DNA from: Lachnospiraceae bacterium
Lineage (GTDB): Bacteria; Bacillota; Clostridia; Lachnospirales; Lachnospiraceae
NCBI GenBank assembly: GCA_009911035.1
Contig: QXWO01000022.1
Coordinates: forward strand, 16,906-80,905
DNA: 64,000 nt
Direction of reading: 5' to 3'
The position numbers were made by a program, and so were the translations under genes. Positions 8,692-17,458 of the stretch are shown piece by piece. Positions within the stretch are counted from its first letter, which is position 1. Each line of letters opens with the position of its first letter. The notes under the pieces were generated by a model that was given only the letters and a program-made list of their open reading frames with translations, searched no databases and was not told the origin of the DNA.

Positions 8692-8742
8692 AAGAGGAAT
8701 ACGACAGATTGTTTTGATGATTTGCCGTGCTCCTCTTTTCTT
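8692..8742 (+). terminator. Terminator after nagA
   Basis: AAGAGGA (8692-8698) pairs with TCCTCTT (8731-8737), and the stem can be extended inward through ACG/CGT with mismatches. A T-rich tail follows. A copy of the ACAATAA repeat starts directly behind it. Confidence 0.7.
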
Positions 8743-8743
8743 T

Positions 8744-8815
8744 ACAATAAAGGGGATGTGGAGCGAAGCAGTGTCAGAATTAGCATTAGGGTCGTTTGCG
8801 AAGCGCGCAGTGTTT
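8744..8815. repeat. Diverged ACAATAAG-type intergenic repeat
   Basis: The stretch begins ACAATAAAGG and continues with GGAGCGAAGCAGTGT. A second similar half is at 8793-8815 (CGTTTGCGAAGCGCGCAGTGTTT). It resembles the 37-base units at 9201-9274. It fills most of the gap between nagA and the zinc-finger gene. Confidence 0.45.
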
Positions 8816-8885
8816 GATATTTACTTTAGGGAGGATTTAGTGTATATTTATTAAAGTGGGTAAAGATAGGCACTGAGGACTTGTC

Positions 8886-9212
8886 ATGAAATGTAAAGAT
8901 GCTGAAAATATGATTCCGCTATTTCTGGAAGACGACCTTGATACAGAGGACTTGCGGGAATTCATGGAACATATCAATAAATGTGAAGAATGCAAAGAGG
9001 AGCTGACTATTCAGTTTCTCGTGCTGGAAGGTCTGGCCAGATTGGAGGCCGGCAATGTATTTGACTTAAAAAGCGAGCTGGAACTACGGATGGAAGAAGC
9101 TGTGCATGCTTTGAGGGTGCGTGAAAGCATGCAGTGGTTTTTATATGCCCTGGACGGTCTTGTGGTGGTTGCTGCCGTCACCCTTGCGGCACTGCTGATC
9201 ACAATAGGCTGA
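8886..9212 (+). CDS. Small zinc-finger membrane protein, anti-sigma-factor-like
   Basis: The 108-residue protein has an N-terminal zinc-binding anti-sigma (ZAS) pattern: C3, then HINKCEEC (H-x3-C-x2-C, about residues 29-36). A helical linker rich in Glu and Leu follows, with one C-terminal transmembrane helix (about 86-107). That is the layout of membrane anti-sigma factors and mycothiol/RsiW-type zinc-finger proteins. No ECF sigma gene is adjacent, so the partner is unknown. The last codons and stop lie inside the first unit of a 37-base tandem repeat. Its role could equally be as a small scaffold. The start is weakly supported by TGAGGA upstream. Confidence 0.7.
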   Translation: MKCKDAENMIPLFLEDDLDTEDLREFMEHINKCEECKEELTIQFLVLEGLARLEAGNVFDLKSELELRMEEAVHALRVRESMQWFLYALDGLVVVAAVTLAALLITIG

Positions 9213-9237
9213 TCTGGGGAGCGCGGCAGCGTTTCTT
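9201..9237. repeat. 37-base tandem repeat, unit 1
   Basis: It begins ACAATAGGCTGATCTGGGGA and ends CGGCAGCGTTTCTT. It is directly followed by unit 2 with the same length and register. Its first bases encode the end of the zinc-finger gene. Confidence 0.75.
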
Positions 9238-9274
9238 ACAATAAGCTGACCTGCGAAGCGTGGCAGCGTTTGTT
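9238..9274. repeat. 37-base tandem repeat, unit 2
   Basis: It begins ACAATAAGCTGACCTGCGAA and ends GGCAGCGTTTGTT. It differs from unit 1 at a handful of positions only. Related single copies occur at 8744, 33210, 39900 and 45477. Confidence 0.75.
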
Positions 9275-9313
9275 GGTTTGGTGGAAATTTATTTTGCAGA
9301 AATGAGGAAAAGC

Positions 9314-11956
9314 ATGGAAAAGTTAGTTTTGATAGACGGACACAGTATTTTGAACCGGGCCTTTTACGGGGTGCCGGACCTTACCAACAGCGCAGGGCTG
9401 CATACCAATGCAGTTTACGGATTTTTAAATATTTTGTTTAAGATACTGGAGGAGGAGACGCCGGATTATCTCACCGTTGCCTTTGACGTACATGCGCCGA
9501 CTTTCCGGCATGAGATTTATAAGGAATATAAGGGAACCAGAAAGCCTATGCCGGAAGAACTGCGGGAACAGGTCCCTGTGCTTAAGGAAGTCCTTGGGGC
9601 CATGGGAATTAAGATGATGGAGATGGCTGGCTTTGAGGCAGACGATATTCTGGGCACTTTAGCCAAACGGGCGGAAAAGGAAGGAAAGGCTGTCTGCCTT
9701 GTGTCTGGGGACCGGGATTTACTGCAGATTGCCACAGATGTGATTAAGATACGAATCCCAAAGACAAAGGGTGGTAAAACAGAGATAGAAGATTATTATG
9801 CCCGGGATGTGGAGGAGAAGTATAAAGTAAATCCCCTCCAGTTCATTGAACTAAAAGCACTGATGGGGGATTCGGCAGATAATATCCCCGGAGTGCCCAA
9901 GGTGGGGGAGAAGACAGCTGCGGAGCTTATGTTACAGTTCGGCTCCCTTGATAATATTTATGCCCATATAGATGAAGTAAAGAAGAATGCTGTCCGGGAG
10001 TCCCTTAAAAATAATGAAGAACTGGCTTATTTAAGCCGTACTCTTGCAACCATCAATGTGGACAGTCCTTTGACCTATTCCTTTGAGGACGCAAGGGTTC
10101 ATGATTTTTATACCCAGGAAGCTTATGTGGCTTTTAAAAAATTGGAATTTAAGAACCTTTTGTCGCGGTTTGACAAAGGGGTTTCCAATGATAAAATCAC
10201 AGCACAGTTCCGGCGGATAGAGGAACTTGGGGAAGTGGAAGCAGTTTTTGAAAAAATTGCGGCACATCCTGAAAAGGAAGCAGGCTTTGCAGTGCTGAAG
10301 GATTTTGACAGGGAGGACGGCTTTGCAGGCATATCTCTTGCCTTTGAGAACAGATGTGTATTCATTCCCTGCGGCGGGCTGCTGACGGAAGGGTATCTGA
10401 AAGGAAAGATGGAGATGCTTGGAGCAGTGGGGAAGCTTTCCTGCGGGGAAATCAAGCAGGCGTATGCTTACCTTGAGTCTGGCGACACAGAGCGTTTTTT
10501 TGACGTGATTCTTGCAGCCTATCTTTTAAATCCGCTGAAAAACGATTATTCCATTGCCGATGTGGCCAATGAGTATCTGGGGCTGATGATACCGGAGCGG
10601 GCACAGAAGTTTGGAAAGCTGTCTCTTGTAAAAGCTTTGGAGGAAAACCCGGAAGCTTTTATGGAGTATGCCTGTTTTCTTGCTTATGTGAGTCTTGCGG
10701 CTGCGCCTGTCCTGCGCCGGAAGCTTGAGGAGGCGGAGATGGCCGCTCTTATGAAAGAGATAGAAATGCCCCTTACCTATGTACTCTATGACATGGAAAA
10801 GGAAGGGATACTGGTAAAGCCGGAGGAACTGAAGGCATACGGGGAAGCACTGACAGGAAGAATCAGTGAGCTGGAACAGAAAATATTTGAGCAGGCGGGA
10901 GTGGAATTTAATATCAATTCTCCCAAACAACTGGGAGAGGTCCTTTTTGAAAAGCTGTGCCTTCCCGGCGGGAAGAAAACAAAGACAGGCTATTCTACCG
11001 CGGCGGATGTGTTGGAAAAGCTTGCCCCGGATCATCAGATCGTGGCGGATGTACTGGAATACAGAGGGCTTGCAAAACTGAAATCTACCTATGCAGAAGG
11101 TCTTTATGCCTTTATCGGAAAGGATAGCCGCATTCACTCCACCTTTAACCAGACAATCACAGCAACAGGGCGTATCAGTTCCACAGACCCGAATCTGCAG
11201 AATATTCCCATGCGCATGGAACTTGGAAGAAAGATCAGAAAAGTTTTTGTTCCCAGACAGGGCTGTATCTTTACGGACGCAGACTATTCCCAGATAGAAC
11301 TCCGCATCCTGGCTCATATGTCCGGGGATGCCCAGTTGATCGATGCTTACCGGATGCACGCGGACATTCACAGAATTACGGCATCCCAGGTGTTCCATAT
11401 TCCTTTTGGGCAGGTGACGGATCTACAGCGCAGAAACGCCAAGGCCGTAAACTTTGGGATTGTTTACGGCATCAGTTCTTTCGGGCTAAGCCAGGACTTA
11501 AGTATTACAAGAAAGGAAGCGGCGGAATATATTGAGCAGTATTTTACCACTTATCCGGGCGTGAAGGAATTCCTTGACAGGTCTGTGGCGGAGGCAAAAG
11601 AAAAAGGATACGTGACTACTTTGTTTGGAAGGAGAAGGCCGGTGCCGGAATTATCTTCCGGCAATTTCATGCAGAGGTCTTTTGGTGAGCGGGTGGCAAT
11701 GAATTCCCCCATCCAGGGTACTGCGGCAGATGTGATCAAGATAGCCATGATACGGGTGCATAAGAGGCTTAAGGAAGAAAAACTAAAGTCCAGGCTTATT
11801 TTGCAGGTACACGACGAATTATTGATTGAAACGGTGAAGGAAGAAGCGGAAAGTGTGAAAGTGATACTGGAGGAAGAAATGAGCCGGGCGGCAGATTTTT
11901 CCGTACAACTGGAAATCGATCTTCATGAAGGAAGTGACTGGTATGAAGCAAAGTAG
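9314..11956 (+). CDS. polA: DNA polymerase I
   Basis: The enzyme fills gaps and removes RNA primers during replication and repair. The 880-residue protein carries an N-terminal 5'-3' exonuclease (1-290, with GFEADDILG and SGDRDLLQI). A middle 3'-5' exonuclease-like domain lacks the DxE metal-binding motif, so proofreading is probably absent as in Bacillus enzymes. The C-terminal polymerase has motif A DYSQIELRI (~655), motif B RRNAKAVNFGIVYG (~706) and motif C VHDELL (~831). ATG 9314 has ATGAGGA upstream and gives the expected MEKLVLIDG start. An earlier GTG at 9260 lies inside the tandem repeat and is rejected. coaE follows after 12 bases. Confidence 0.96.
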   Translation: MEKLVLIDGHSILNRAFYGVPDLTNSAGLHTNAVYGFLNILFKILEEETPDYLTVAFDVHAPTFRHEIYKEYKGTRKPMPEELREQVPVLKEVLGAMGIKMMEMAGFEADDILGTLAKRAEKEGKAVCLVSGDRDLLQIATDVIKIRIPKTKGGKTEIEDYYARDVEEKYKVNPLQFIELKALMGDSADNIPGVPKVGEKTAAELMLQFGSLDNIYAHIDEVKKNAVRESLKNNEELAYLSRTLATINVDSPLTYSFEDARVHDFYTQEAYVAFKKLEFKNLLSRFDKGVSNDKITAQFRRIEELGEVEAVFEKIAAHPEKEAGFAVLKDFDREDGFAGISLAFENRCVFIPCGGLLTEGYLKGKMEMLGAVGKLSCGEIKQAYAYLESGDTERFFDVILAAYLLNPLKNDYSIADVANEYLGLMIPERAQKFGKLSLVKALEENPEAFMEYACFLAYVSLAAAPVLRRKLEEAEMAALMKEIEMPLTYVLYDMEKEGILVKPEELKAYGEALTGRISELEQKIFEQAGVEFNINSPKQLGEVLFEKLCLPGGKKTKTGYSTAADVLEKLAPDHQIVADVLEYRGLAKLKSTYAEGLYAFIGKDSRIHSTFNQTITATGRISSTDPNLQNIPMRMELGRKIRKVFVPRQGCIFTDADYSQIELRILAHMSGDAQLIDAYRMHADIHRITASQVFHIPFGQVTDLQRRNAKAVNFGIVYGISSFGLSQDLSITRKEAAEYIEQYFTTYPGVKEFLDRSVAEAKEKGYVTTLFGRRRPVPELSSGNFMQRSFGERVAMNSPIQGTAADVIKIAMIRVHKRLKEEKLKSRLILQVHDELLIETVKEEAESVKVILEEEMSRAADFSVQLEIDLHEGSDWYEAK

Positions 11957-11968
11957 GGAAAGTAAAGT

Positions 11969-12565
11969 ATGAAAGTAATTGGAATAACAGGAGGCGTTGG
12001 TGCGGGAAAGTCCGCCCTCCTTACATATATTGCCGGAAAATATAATTGCGTGGTGATTTTGGCTGATGAAGCCGCCCACGGACTTAAGGCACCGGGGCAG
12101 CCCTGCTATGAGCCGCTGGTGGAGCTTTTGTCACAGGATATTTTAAATGAGGACAAAACCATAGACAAAGGAAAGATGGCACAAAAGATTTTCCAGTCGG
12201 AGGAGCTTCGCAGAAAGGTCAATGCCATTATCCATCCGGCAGTCAGAAAATTGATTCTTGAAAAAATAGCCTGTGAGAAGGAAAAGGGGCAGGTGGATTT
12301 TTTGTTTCTGGAAGCGGCTCTTTTAATTGAGAACGGCTATTTGGACATTGTGGATGAAATGTGGTATATTTATGCAAGGGAGGAGATAAGGCGCGGCCGT
12401 TTGAAGGAAACCCGGCATTATACGGATGAAAAGACAGACGCCATTATGAAATCCCAGCTTAGCGAGGAAATATTCAGGAAGAACTGCTGTTTTGTCATAG
12501 ACAACAGTGAAAGTCTGACGGAAGCATATAGACAGATTGACAGGAAATTGGGGGGCCGTCTGTAA
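11969..12565 (+). CDS. coaE: Dephospho-CoA kinase
   Basis: The enzyme catalyses the last step of coenzyme A synthesis, ATP-dependent phosphorylation of dephospho-CoA. The 198-residue protein has the P-loop GGVGAGKS (residues 8-15), a DEAAHGL segment, and IIHPAVRK as the substrate-binding signature. The order polA-coaE is common in Firmicutes. The stop overlaps the next start by one base (TAATG), implying translational coupling. Confidence 0.94.
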   Translation: MKVIGITGGVGAGKSALLTYIAGKYNCVVILADEAAHGLKAPGQPCYEPLVELLSQDILNEDKTIDKGKMAQKIFQSEELRRKVNAIIHPAVRKLILEKIACEKEKGQVDFLFLEAALLIENGYLDIVDEMWYIYAREEIRRGRLKETRHYTDEKTDAIMKSQLSEEIFRKNCCFVIDNSESLTEAYRQIDRKLGGRL

Positions 12566-14691
12566 TGGAAGGAAGAAAATATACAGGACAATTGGTATTC
12601 GGGCTTGACATTGGTACCAGAAGCATTGTGGGGACGGTGGGGTACAAGAGCGGAAATCAGTTTGTGGTGGTTGCCCAGCGGGTGAAGGAACATGAAACGA
12701 GAGCGATGCTGGACGGACAGATCCATGATATCCACAAAGTGGGAGATACGATCAGTGAAGTGAAGCGGCAGTTGGAGGAAGCTGTGGGACGCAGGCTCAC
12801 GGAAGTGTGCATTGCCGCCGCGGGCCGTGTCCTGCGGACCGTCACCACCCATGTGGAATATCCTTTTACCGCCGATAAAGAGGTGGATCAGGAGGATATT
12901 TACGGGCTGATTTCAGCAGGAGTGGAGAAAGCTTATCAGGAGTTTATAGAGGAGAACCGGGAGGGGGATGTAAAATTTTACTGTGTGGGCCACTCTGTGG
13001 TCAGGTATTTTTTAAACGGGTATCCCATGGGAAATCTGGAAGGCCATAAGGCCAGAACCATAGGCGTGGATCTGATTGCCACTTTTCTCCCGGACGATGT
13101 GGTGGACGGGCTGTATAAGTCCGTGGAACTGGCAGGGCTGTCAGTGAGCAGCCTTACCCTGGAGCCTATTGCGGCCATCCAGCTTGCCATACCGGAACGT
13201 TTCAGGATGCTTAACATTGCGCTTTTGGATGTGGGGGCCGGGACCTCGGATATTTCCATCACCAATGACGGGTGTATACTGGCTTACGGCATGATTCCCA
13301 TCGCCGGGGATGCCCTTACGGAAGAAATTGCAAGGCATTGTCTCGTGGATTTTGCCACAGCAGAGCAGATCAAGCAGGATGCAGGGGTACGGGATACGAT
13401 TCCCTATACGGACATTATGTTTCTGCCCCAGACAATTAAAAGTGAGGAAATCAGGCAGGTGACGGCGGCTCTTATAGAGAAGATGGCGTCCCTTGCGGCG
13501 GAAAAGATAAAGGAATTAAACGGTGATAAAGCGGTCAGCGCTGTGTTTGTGGTTGGCGGAGGCGGCAAAATGCCGGGCTATACAGATGCCCTTGCGGACA
13601 GTCTGGGCATTGCAAGGGAACGTGTGGCCTTAAGGGGCGAGGAAGTTATGCAGCAGATCATCTTTGAGGAAAATATCAGAAAAGACAGCCTGCTGGTGAC
13701 GCCTATCGGTATCTGCCTCAACTTTTACGAGCAGAGCAATAATTTTATATTTGTCAGTTTTAACGGCAGCCGGATCAAGATTTATGACAATAATAAGCTT
13801 ACTGTGGCGGACGCTGCCATGCAGGTCCAGTATCCCAATGAAAACCTGTTCCCCAAAAGAGGACAGGCCCTTAATTTTACCGTTAACGGCAAGCCCCGCA
13901 TGGCAAGAGGTCAGACAGGAGAAGCGGCGATCATTACCATTAACGGGGAGACGGCGGATATTCACGCGCCGGTTCATGCCAATGATATCATACAGGTGAC
14001 GGAGTCCACGGCAGGGGAAGAAGGGCATATGAACATTGGCAGCCTGCCGGAGTCCTCTGAAAGCCTTACCGTTTATGTCAACGAGATAAAGGTGGAGGTT
14101 CCCCGGTTTGCCAGCGTGAACGGCTTATTAAGATCCAATTATTATGAGATCAATGAAGGGGATCAGGTGGAGATCCTGAATTATTATACGGTAGGACAGA
14201 TCGCAGAATTTATGGACGTGGCCCTGGATCCCCATATGAATTTATATGTGAACAATAAACTTGCTGACAGGGATACACCTGTGTACGAGAATTTTTCGGT
14301 ACTATGGACGCTGGAAACCCTGCCCCTTCCCACAGTTTTACAAAATGAGGAAGTAGAGCCGGATGAGGAGACGGACAGGGAGGAAACAAGGGAAGAGATA
14401 AAGCCGCCAGACAGTCCTGCGGCCCGGGAGCGGGAGATAGAGAGAAACAGGCGCATGGGTAAGGAAGCGCCTGCCATAAAAGAAGAGCCTGTCTCTATCG
14501 GGGTGCTTGTAAACGGCAGGCCGGTAACCTTAACGGGGAAGCCCCGTTATGTGTACGTGGATGTGTTTGATTTTATAGATTTTGACCTGTCAAACCCCAA
14601 GGGCAGCATTGTCAATAAAATCAACGGCCGTTCGGCCAAGTTTATGGAACCCCTCGGGCCGGGGGATGTGATAGAAATTTACTGGCAGTAG
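12565..14691 (+). CDS. FtsA/PilM-like actin-fold ATPase with long C-terminal extension
   Basis: The 708-residue cytosolic protein has an actin/HSP70-type ATPase fold. Phosphate-1 is FGLDIGTRSIVGT (about 12-24), phosphate-2 LLDVGAGTSDIS (~216) and the adenosine motif VVGGGGKMPGY (~332). The SHS2-like insertion between them matches FtsA. After about residue 400 there is an extension of roughly 300 residues with repeated VNGKP/VNGRP beta-rich segments and an acidic-basic low-complexity linker (about 590-640). No amphipathic membrane helix ends the protein, and the length is well above classical FtsA (~420), so it is unlikely to be the standard divisome FtsA. Function is inferred as cytoskeletal or assembly-related. 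It is coupled to coaE. Confidence 0.8.
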   Translation: MEGRKYTGQLVFGLDIGTRSIVGTVGYKSGNQFVVVAQRVKEHETRAMLDGQIHDIHKVGDTISEVKRQLEEAVGRRLTEVCIAAAGRVLRTVTTHVEYPFTADKEVDQEDIYGLISAGVEKAYQEFIEENREGDVKFYCVGHSVVRYFLNGYPMGNLEGHKARTIGVDLIATFLPDDVVDGLYKSVELAGLSVSSLTLEPIAAIQLAIPERFRMLNIALLDVGAGTSDISITNDGCILAYGMIPIAGDALTEEIARHCLVDFATAEQIKQDAGVRDTIPYTDIMFLPQTIKSEEIRQVTAALIEKMASLAAEKIKELNGDKAVSAVFVVGGGGKMPGYTDALADSLGIARERVALRGEEVMQQIIFEENIRKDSLLVTPIGICLNFYEQSNNFIFVSFNGSRIKIYDNNKLTVADAAMQVQYPNENLFPKRGQALNFTVNGKPRMARGQTGEAAIITINGETADIHAPVHANDIIQVTESTAGEEGHMNIGSLPESSESLTVYVNEIKVEVPRFASVNGLLRSNYYEINEGDQVEILNYYTVGQIAEFMDVALDPHMNLYVNNKLADRDTPVYENFSVLWTLETLPLPTVLQNEEVEPDEETDREETREEIKPPDSPAAREREIERNRRMGKEAPAIKEEPVSIGVLVNGRPVTLTGKPRYVYVDVFDFIDFDLSNPKGSIVNKINGRSAKFMEPLGPGDVIEIYWQ

Positions 14692-14708
14692 TTAGGATGA
14701 GGTGAGGG

Positions 14709-15539
14709 ATGAGAATTTGCAGTATTGCCAGCGGAAGCAGCGGAAACTGTATTTACGTTGGTTCAGATGCCACACACCTTCTGGTGGATGTAGGGATAAG
14801 TGGAAAGAGGACAGAGGCAGGGCTTAAGGAACTGGATTTGTCCATGAGAGATATTGACGGGGTATTTATAACTCATGAACATGCGGATCATGTTGCAGGG
14901 CTGGGTGTACTTGGGAGAAAGTACAATATGCCGATTTATGCAACCAAAGGTACCATAGAGGCTATTAAAAGGAATTCTTCGCTGGGAGAGATACCAGAGG
15001 AGCTGTTTATGCTGGTCAGCGCGGATGAAAAAATCATCATCAAGGATCTGGTCTGCAATCCCATGAAGATTTCCCACGATGCGGCAGAGCCGGTGGCTTA
15101 CAGGATTTCCCACGGGAAAAAAAAGGTGGGAATCATCACGGATCTGGGCACATATGATGATTATACCGTGGAATCCCTAAAGGGAATGGATGCTCTTTTG
15201 CTGGAAGCCAATCATGATGTGAACATGCTTCAGGTAGGGCCTTATCCCTATCATTTAAAGAAACGTATTTTGGGGGAGAGGGGCCATCTTTCCAATGAAA
15301 TGGCGGGCCAGCTTTTATGTAGCCTTCTCCATGAGAAGCTTCAGGCGGTGATACTTGGTCATTTGAGCAAGGAAAATAATCTGCCGGAGCTTGCTTATGA
15401 GGCGGTGCGGGTGGAGGTTGCCATGGACAAGGTGCGCAGGGAAGAGGAAGGCATGGGCGGCGACGGCATGAAGGCGCGGGACTTTCCCATGTACGTGGCT
15501 TCCCGCAGCGAACCCTCCCGGGTAATACATATTGCATAA
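14709..15539 (+). CDS. MBL-fold metallo-hydrolase, WalJ/YycJ-like
   Basis: The 276-residue protein begins with the family signature SIASGSSGNC and has the metallo-beta-lactamase metal motif THEHADHVAGL. Later ligands follow in SHDAAEPV, LLEANHDV and ILGHLSKEN. WalJ proteins are dinuclear-metal hydrolases linked to the WalRK cell-wall system and to replication/cell-division coordination. The walRK genes are not nearby here. It starts 17 bases after the FtsA-like gene, with GAGGTGAGGG as the ribosome binding site. The C-terminal 50 residues contain an extra charged insertion (EEEGMGGDG). Confidence 0.88.
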   Translation: MRICSIASGSSGNCIYVGSDATHLLVDVGISGKRTEAGLKELDLSMRDIDGVFITHEHADHVAGLGVLGRKYNMPIYATKGTIEAIKRNSSLGEIPEELFMLVSADEKIIIKDLVCNPMKISHDAAEPVAYRISHGKKKVGIITDLGTYDDYTVESLKGMDALLLEANHDVNMLQVGPYPYHLKKRILGERGHLSNEMAGQLLCSLLHEKLQAVILGHLSKENNLPELAYEAVRVEVAMDKVRREEEGMGGDGMKARDFPMYVASRSEPSRVIHIA

Positions 15540-15625
15540 AATGCTGGAGGTAAACAACAGGTAGTACGCTTTGTGGACTATTTTTATATAAAAATTTGCA
15601 GAAACAGCACAGAAATGAGGTTAAG

Positions 15626-15898
15626 ATGAATAAGACGATAATTACAGTAGTAGGAAAAGATACAGTGGGCATCATTGCAAAGGTATGTACCTATCTTGCA
15701 GAAAATAAGATCAATATTCTGGACATTTCCCAGACCATTGTGCAAGGATATTTTAATATGATGATGATTGTTGACACCAATGGAATGGAGAAGCATTTCG
15801 GGGAAATGGCAGACGAGCTTTTAAAGCTGGGCAATGAGATCGGGGTGGACATTAAGTGTCAGAAGGAAGAAATCTTTGACAAGATGCACAGAATTTAA
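15626..15898 (+). CDS. ACT domain-containing protein (UPF0237 family)
   Basis: The 90-residue single ACT domain starts NKTIITVVGKDTVGIIAKV, followed by the NILDISQTIVQGYF strand-helix pattern of small-ligand (often amino acid) sensors. ATG 15626 has GAGGTT upstream. It precedes a UPF0210 protein by 30 bases. This two-gene pairing is widespread in Firmicutes and archaea, and a joint function is likely though not established. Confidence 0.92.
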   Translation: MNKTIITVVGKDTVGIIAKVCTYLAENKINILDISQTIVQGYFNMMMIVDTNGMEKHFGEMADELLKLGNEIGVDIKCQKEEIFDKMHRI

Positions 15899-15928
15899 TT
15901 GATAGTTTGATGTCTGGAGAATAGGGAA

Positions 15929-17293
15929 ATGATTAATTTATTTGAAGTAGTTGAAACCAATGAAATGATTACCAAGGAAAATTTAGATGTGCGCACCATA
16001 ACCCTTGGCATCAGTCTGCTTGACTGTATTGACTCTGATTTAGAGAAACTCAATGAAAAAATTTATACAAAAATTTATGAATCTGCAAAAAATCTGGTAC
16101 AGACAGGGGAGGAGATATCCCGGGAATTTGGTATTCCCATTGTAAATAAAAGGATTTCCGTAACGCCCATTGCCCTGATTGGGGGCGCTGCCTGTAAGAC
16201 GATTGAGGACTTTGCCTCTATAGCAAAGACTTTAGACCGGGCGGCCCATAAGGTGGGGGTGAATTTCATCGGCGGATATTCGGCAATGGTGTCCAAGGGA
16301 ATGACCCCGGCAGACGAACTATTGATCCGGTCCATCCCCCTTGCCCTTTCTGTCACAGAGCGAGTGTGCAGTTCTGTAAACCTCGGTTCCACCAGAACAG
16401 GAATCAACATGGACGGGGTGAAACTAATGGGGCAGATCGTGAAACAGACGGCCCAGTACACCAAAGAGCAGGATTCTTTAGGTTGTGCCAAGCTGGTGGT
16501 GTTCTGCAATGCGCCTGACGATAACCCCTTTATGGCCGGAGCTTTCCATGGCGTAACGGAGGCGGACAAGATTATCAATGTAGGGGTCAGCGGTCCTGGT
16601 GTGGTTAAGAACGCCCTTGAGAAGGTGAGAGGGGAAAACTTTGAAGTTCTTTGTGAAACCATTAAAAAGACCGCATTCAAAGTTACCCGTGTAGGCCAGC
16701 TTGTGGCACAGGAAGCTTCCAAAAGACTTGGCGTGCCCTTTGGCATTGTGGATCTTTCCCTGGCGCCTACGCCGGCAGTAGGGGATAGCGTGGCGGATAT
16801 TTTGTGCGAGATAGGATTAGAGTATGCAGGTGCGCCGGGGACAACGGCTGCTCTTGCCCTTTTAAATGATCAGGTGAAAAAGGGCGGCGTCATGGCTTCT
16901 TCCTATGTAGGGGGCTTAAGCGGGGCATTTATTCCTGTCAGTGAGGACAAGGGAATGATAGATGCTGTTGCGGCAGGCGCCCTTACCTTAGAAAAGCTGG
17001 AGGCCATGACCTGCGTATGTTCTGTGGGCCTTGATATGATTGCAGTGCCGGGAGATACGCCGGATACTACGATTTCGGGCATTATTGCAGATGAAATGGC
17101 GATAGGCATGGTGAACCAGAAAACTACCGCAGTGCGGATCATCCCGGTTATAGGAAAAGGTGTGGGGGAAACCGTAGAGTTTGGCGGGCTTTTGGGATAT
17201 GCACCGATCATGCCCGTAAACCAGTTTGCATGTGACAGGTTCGTAAACAGGGGCGGAAGGATTCCGGCGCCTATCCATAGTTTTAAGAATTAA
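15929..17293 (+). CDS. PFL family protein (UPF0210/DUF711)
   Basis: The 454-residue cytosolic protein is recognisable by [15 protein letters not shown] at the N terminus, [15 protein letters not shown], and the glycine-rich [15 protein letters not shown] region. It belongs to the pyruvate-formate-lyase-fold UPF0210 family, of unknown reaction. It lacks the C-terminal glycyl-radical motif expected in true PFL enzymes. It is co-transcribed with the ACT-domain gene, which may be its regulatory subunit. Confidence 0.92.
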   Translation: MINLFEVVETNEMITKENLDVRTITLGISLLDCIDSDLEKLNEKIYTKIYESAKNLVQTGEEISREFGIPIVNKRISVTPIALIGGAACKTIEDFASIAKTLDRAAHKVGVNFIGGYSAMVSKGMTPADELLIRSIPLALSVTERVCSSVNLGSTRTGINMDGVKLMGQIVKQTAQYTKEQDSLGCAKLVVFCNAPDDNPFMAGAFHGVTEADKIINVGVSGPGVVKNALEKVRGENFEVLCETIKKTAFKVTRVGQLVAQEASKRLGVPFGIVDLSLAPTPAVGDSVADILCEIGLEYAGAPGTTAALALLNDQVKKGGVMASSYVGGLSGAFIPVSEDKGMIDAVAAGALTLEKLEAMTCVCSVGLDMIAVPGDTPDTTISGIIADEMAIGMVNQKTTAVRIIPVIGKGVGETVEFGGLLGYAPIMPVNQFACDRFVNRGGRIPAPIHSFKN

Positions 17294-17338
17294 GAGAAAA
17301 AGTAAAGAATACTTAGGAAAATATTAAGATTATCCGCG

Positions 17339-17367
17339 TTGTTTATCAGGGGATAGTATGCTATAGT
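17339..17367 (+). promoter_or_regulatory. Putative promoter of the propeller-SBP operon
   Basis: TTGTTT (17339-17344), a 17-base spacer and TATAGT (17362-17367) lie about 90 bases upstream of the first lipoprotein gene. The downstream genes are tightly packed, so this could drive the whole block. Confidence 0.5.
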
Positions 17368-17458
17368 TTGTAGGAGATGTTAATTGCGGCGTAAAATTGT
17401 AGAAAACAGTAAAGGTTTGCGCCCAAATTCGCAGACTGGGAAAGAATAGGGGATTACC

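Noticed and set aside
9260-9313. GTG at 9260 as an earlier start for polA
   Set aside because: It lies inside the 37-base repeat, has no ribosome binding site, and adds residues not typical of polymerase I. ATG 9314 has both a site and the family N terminus.
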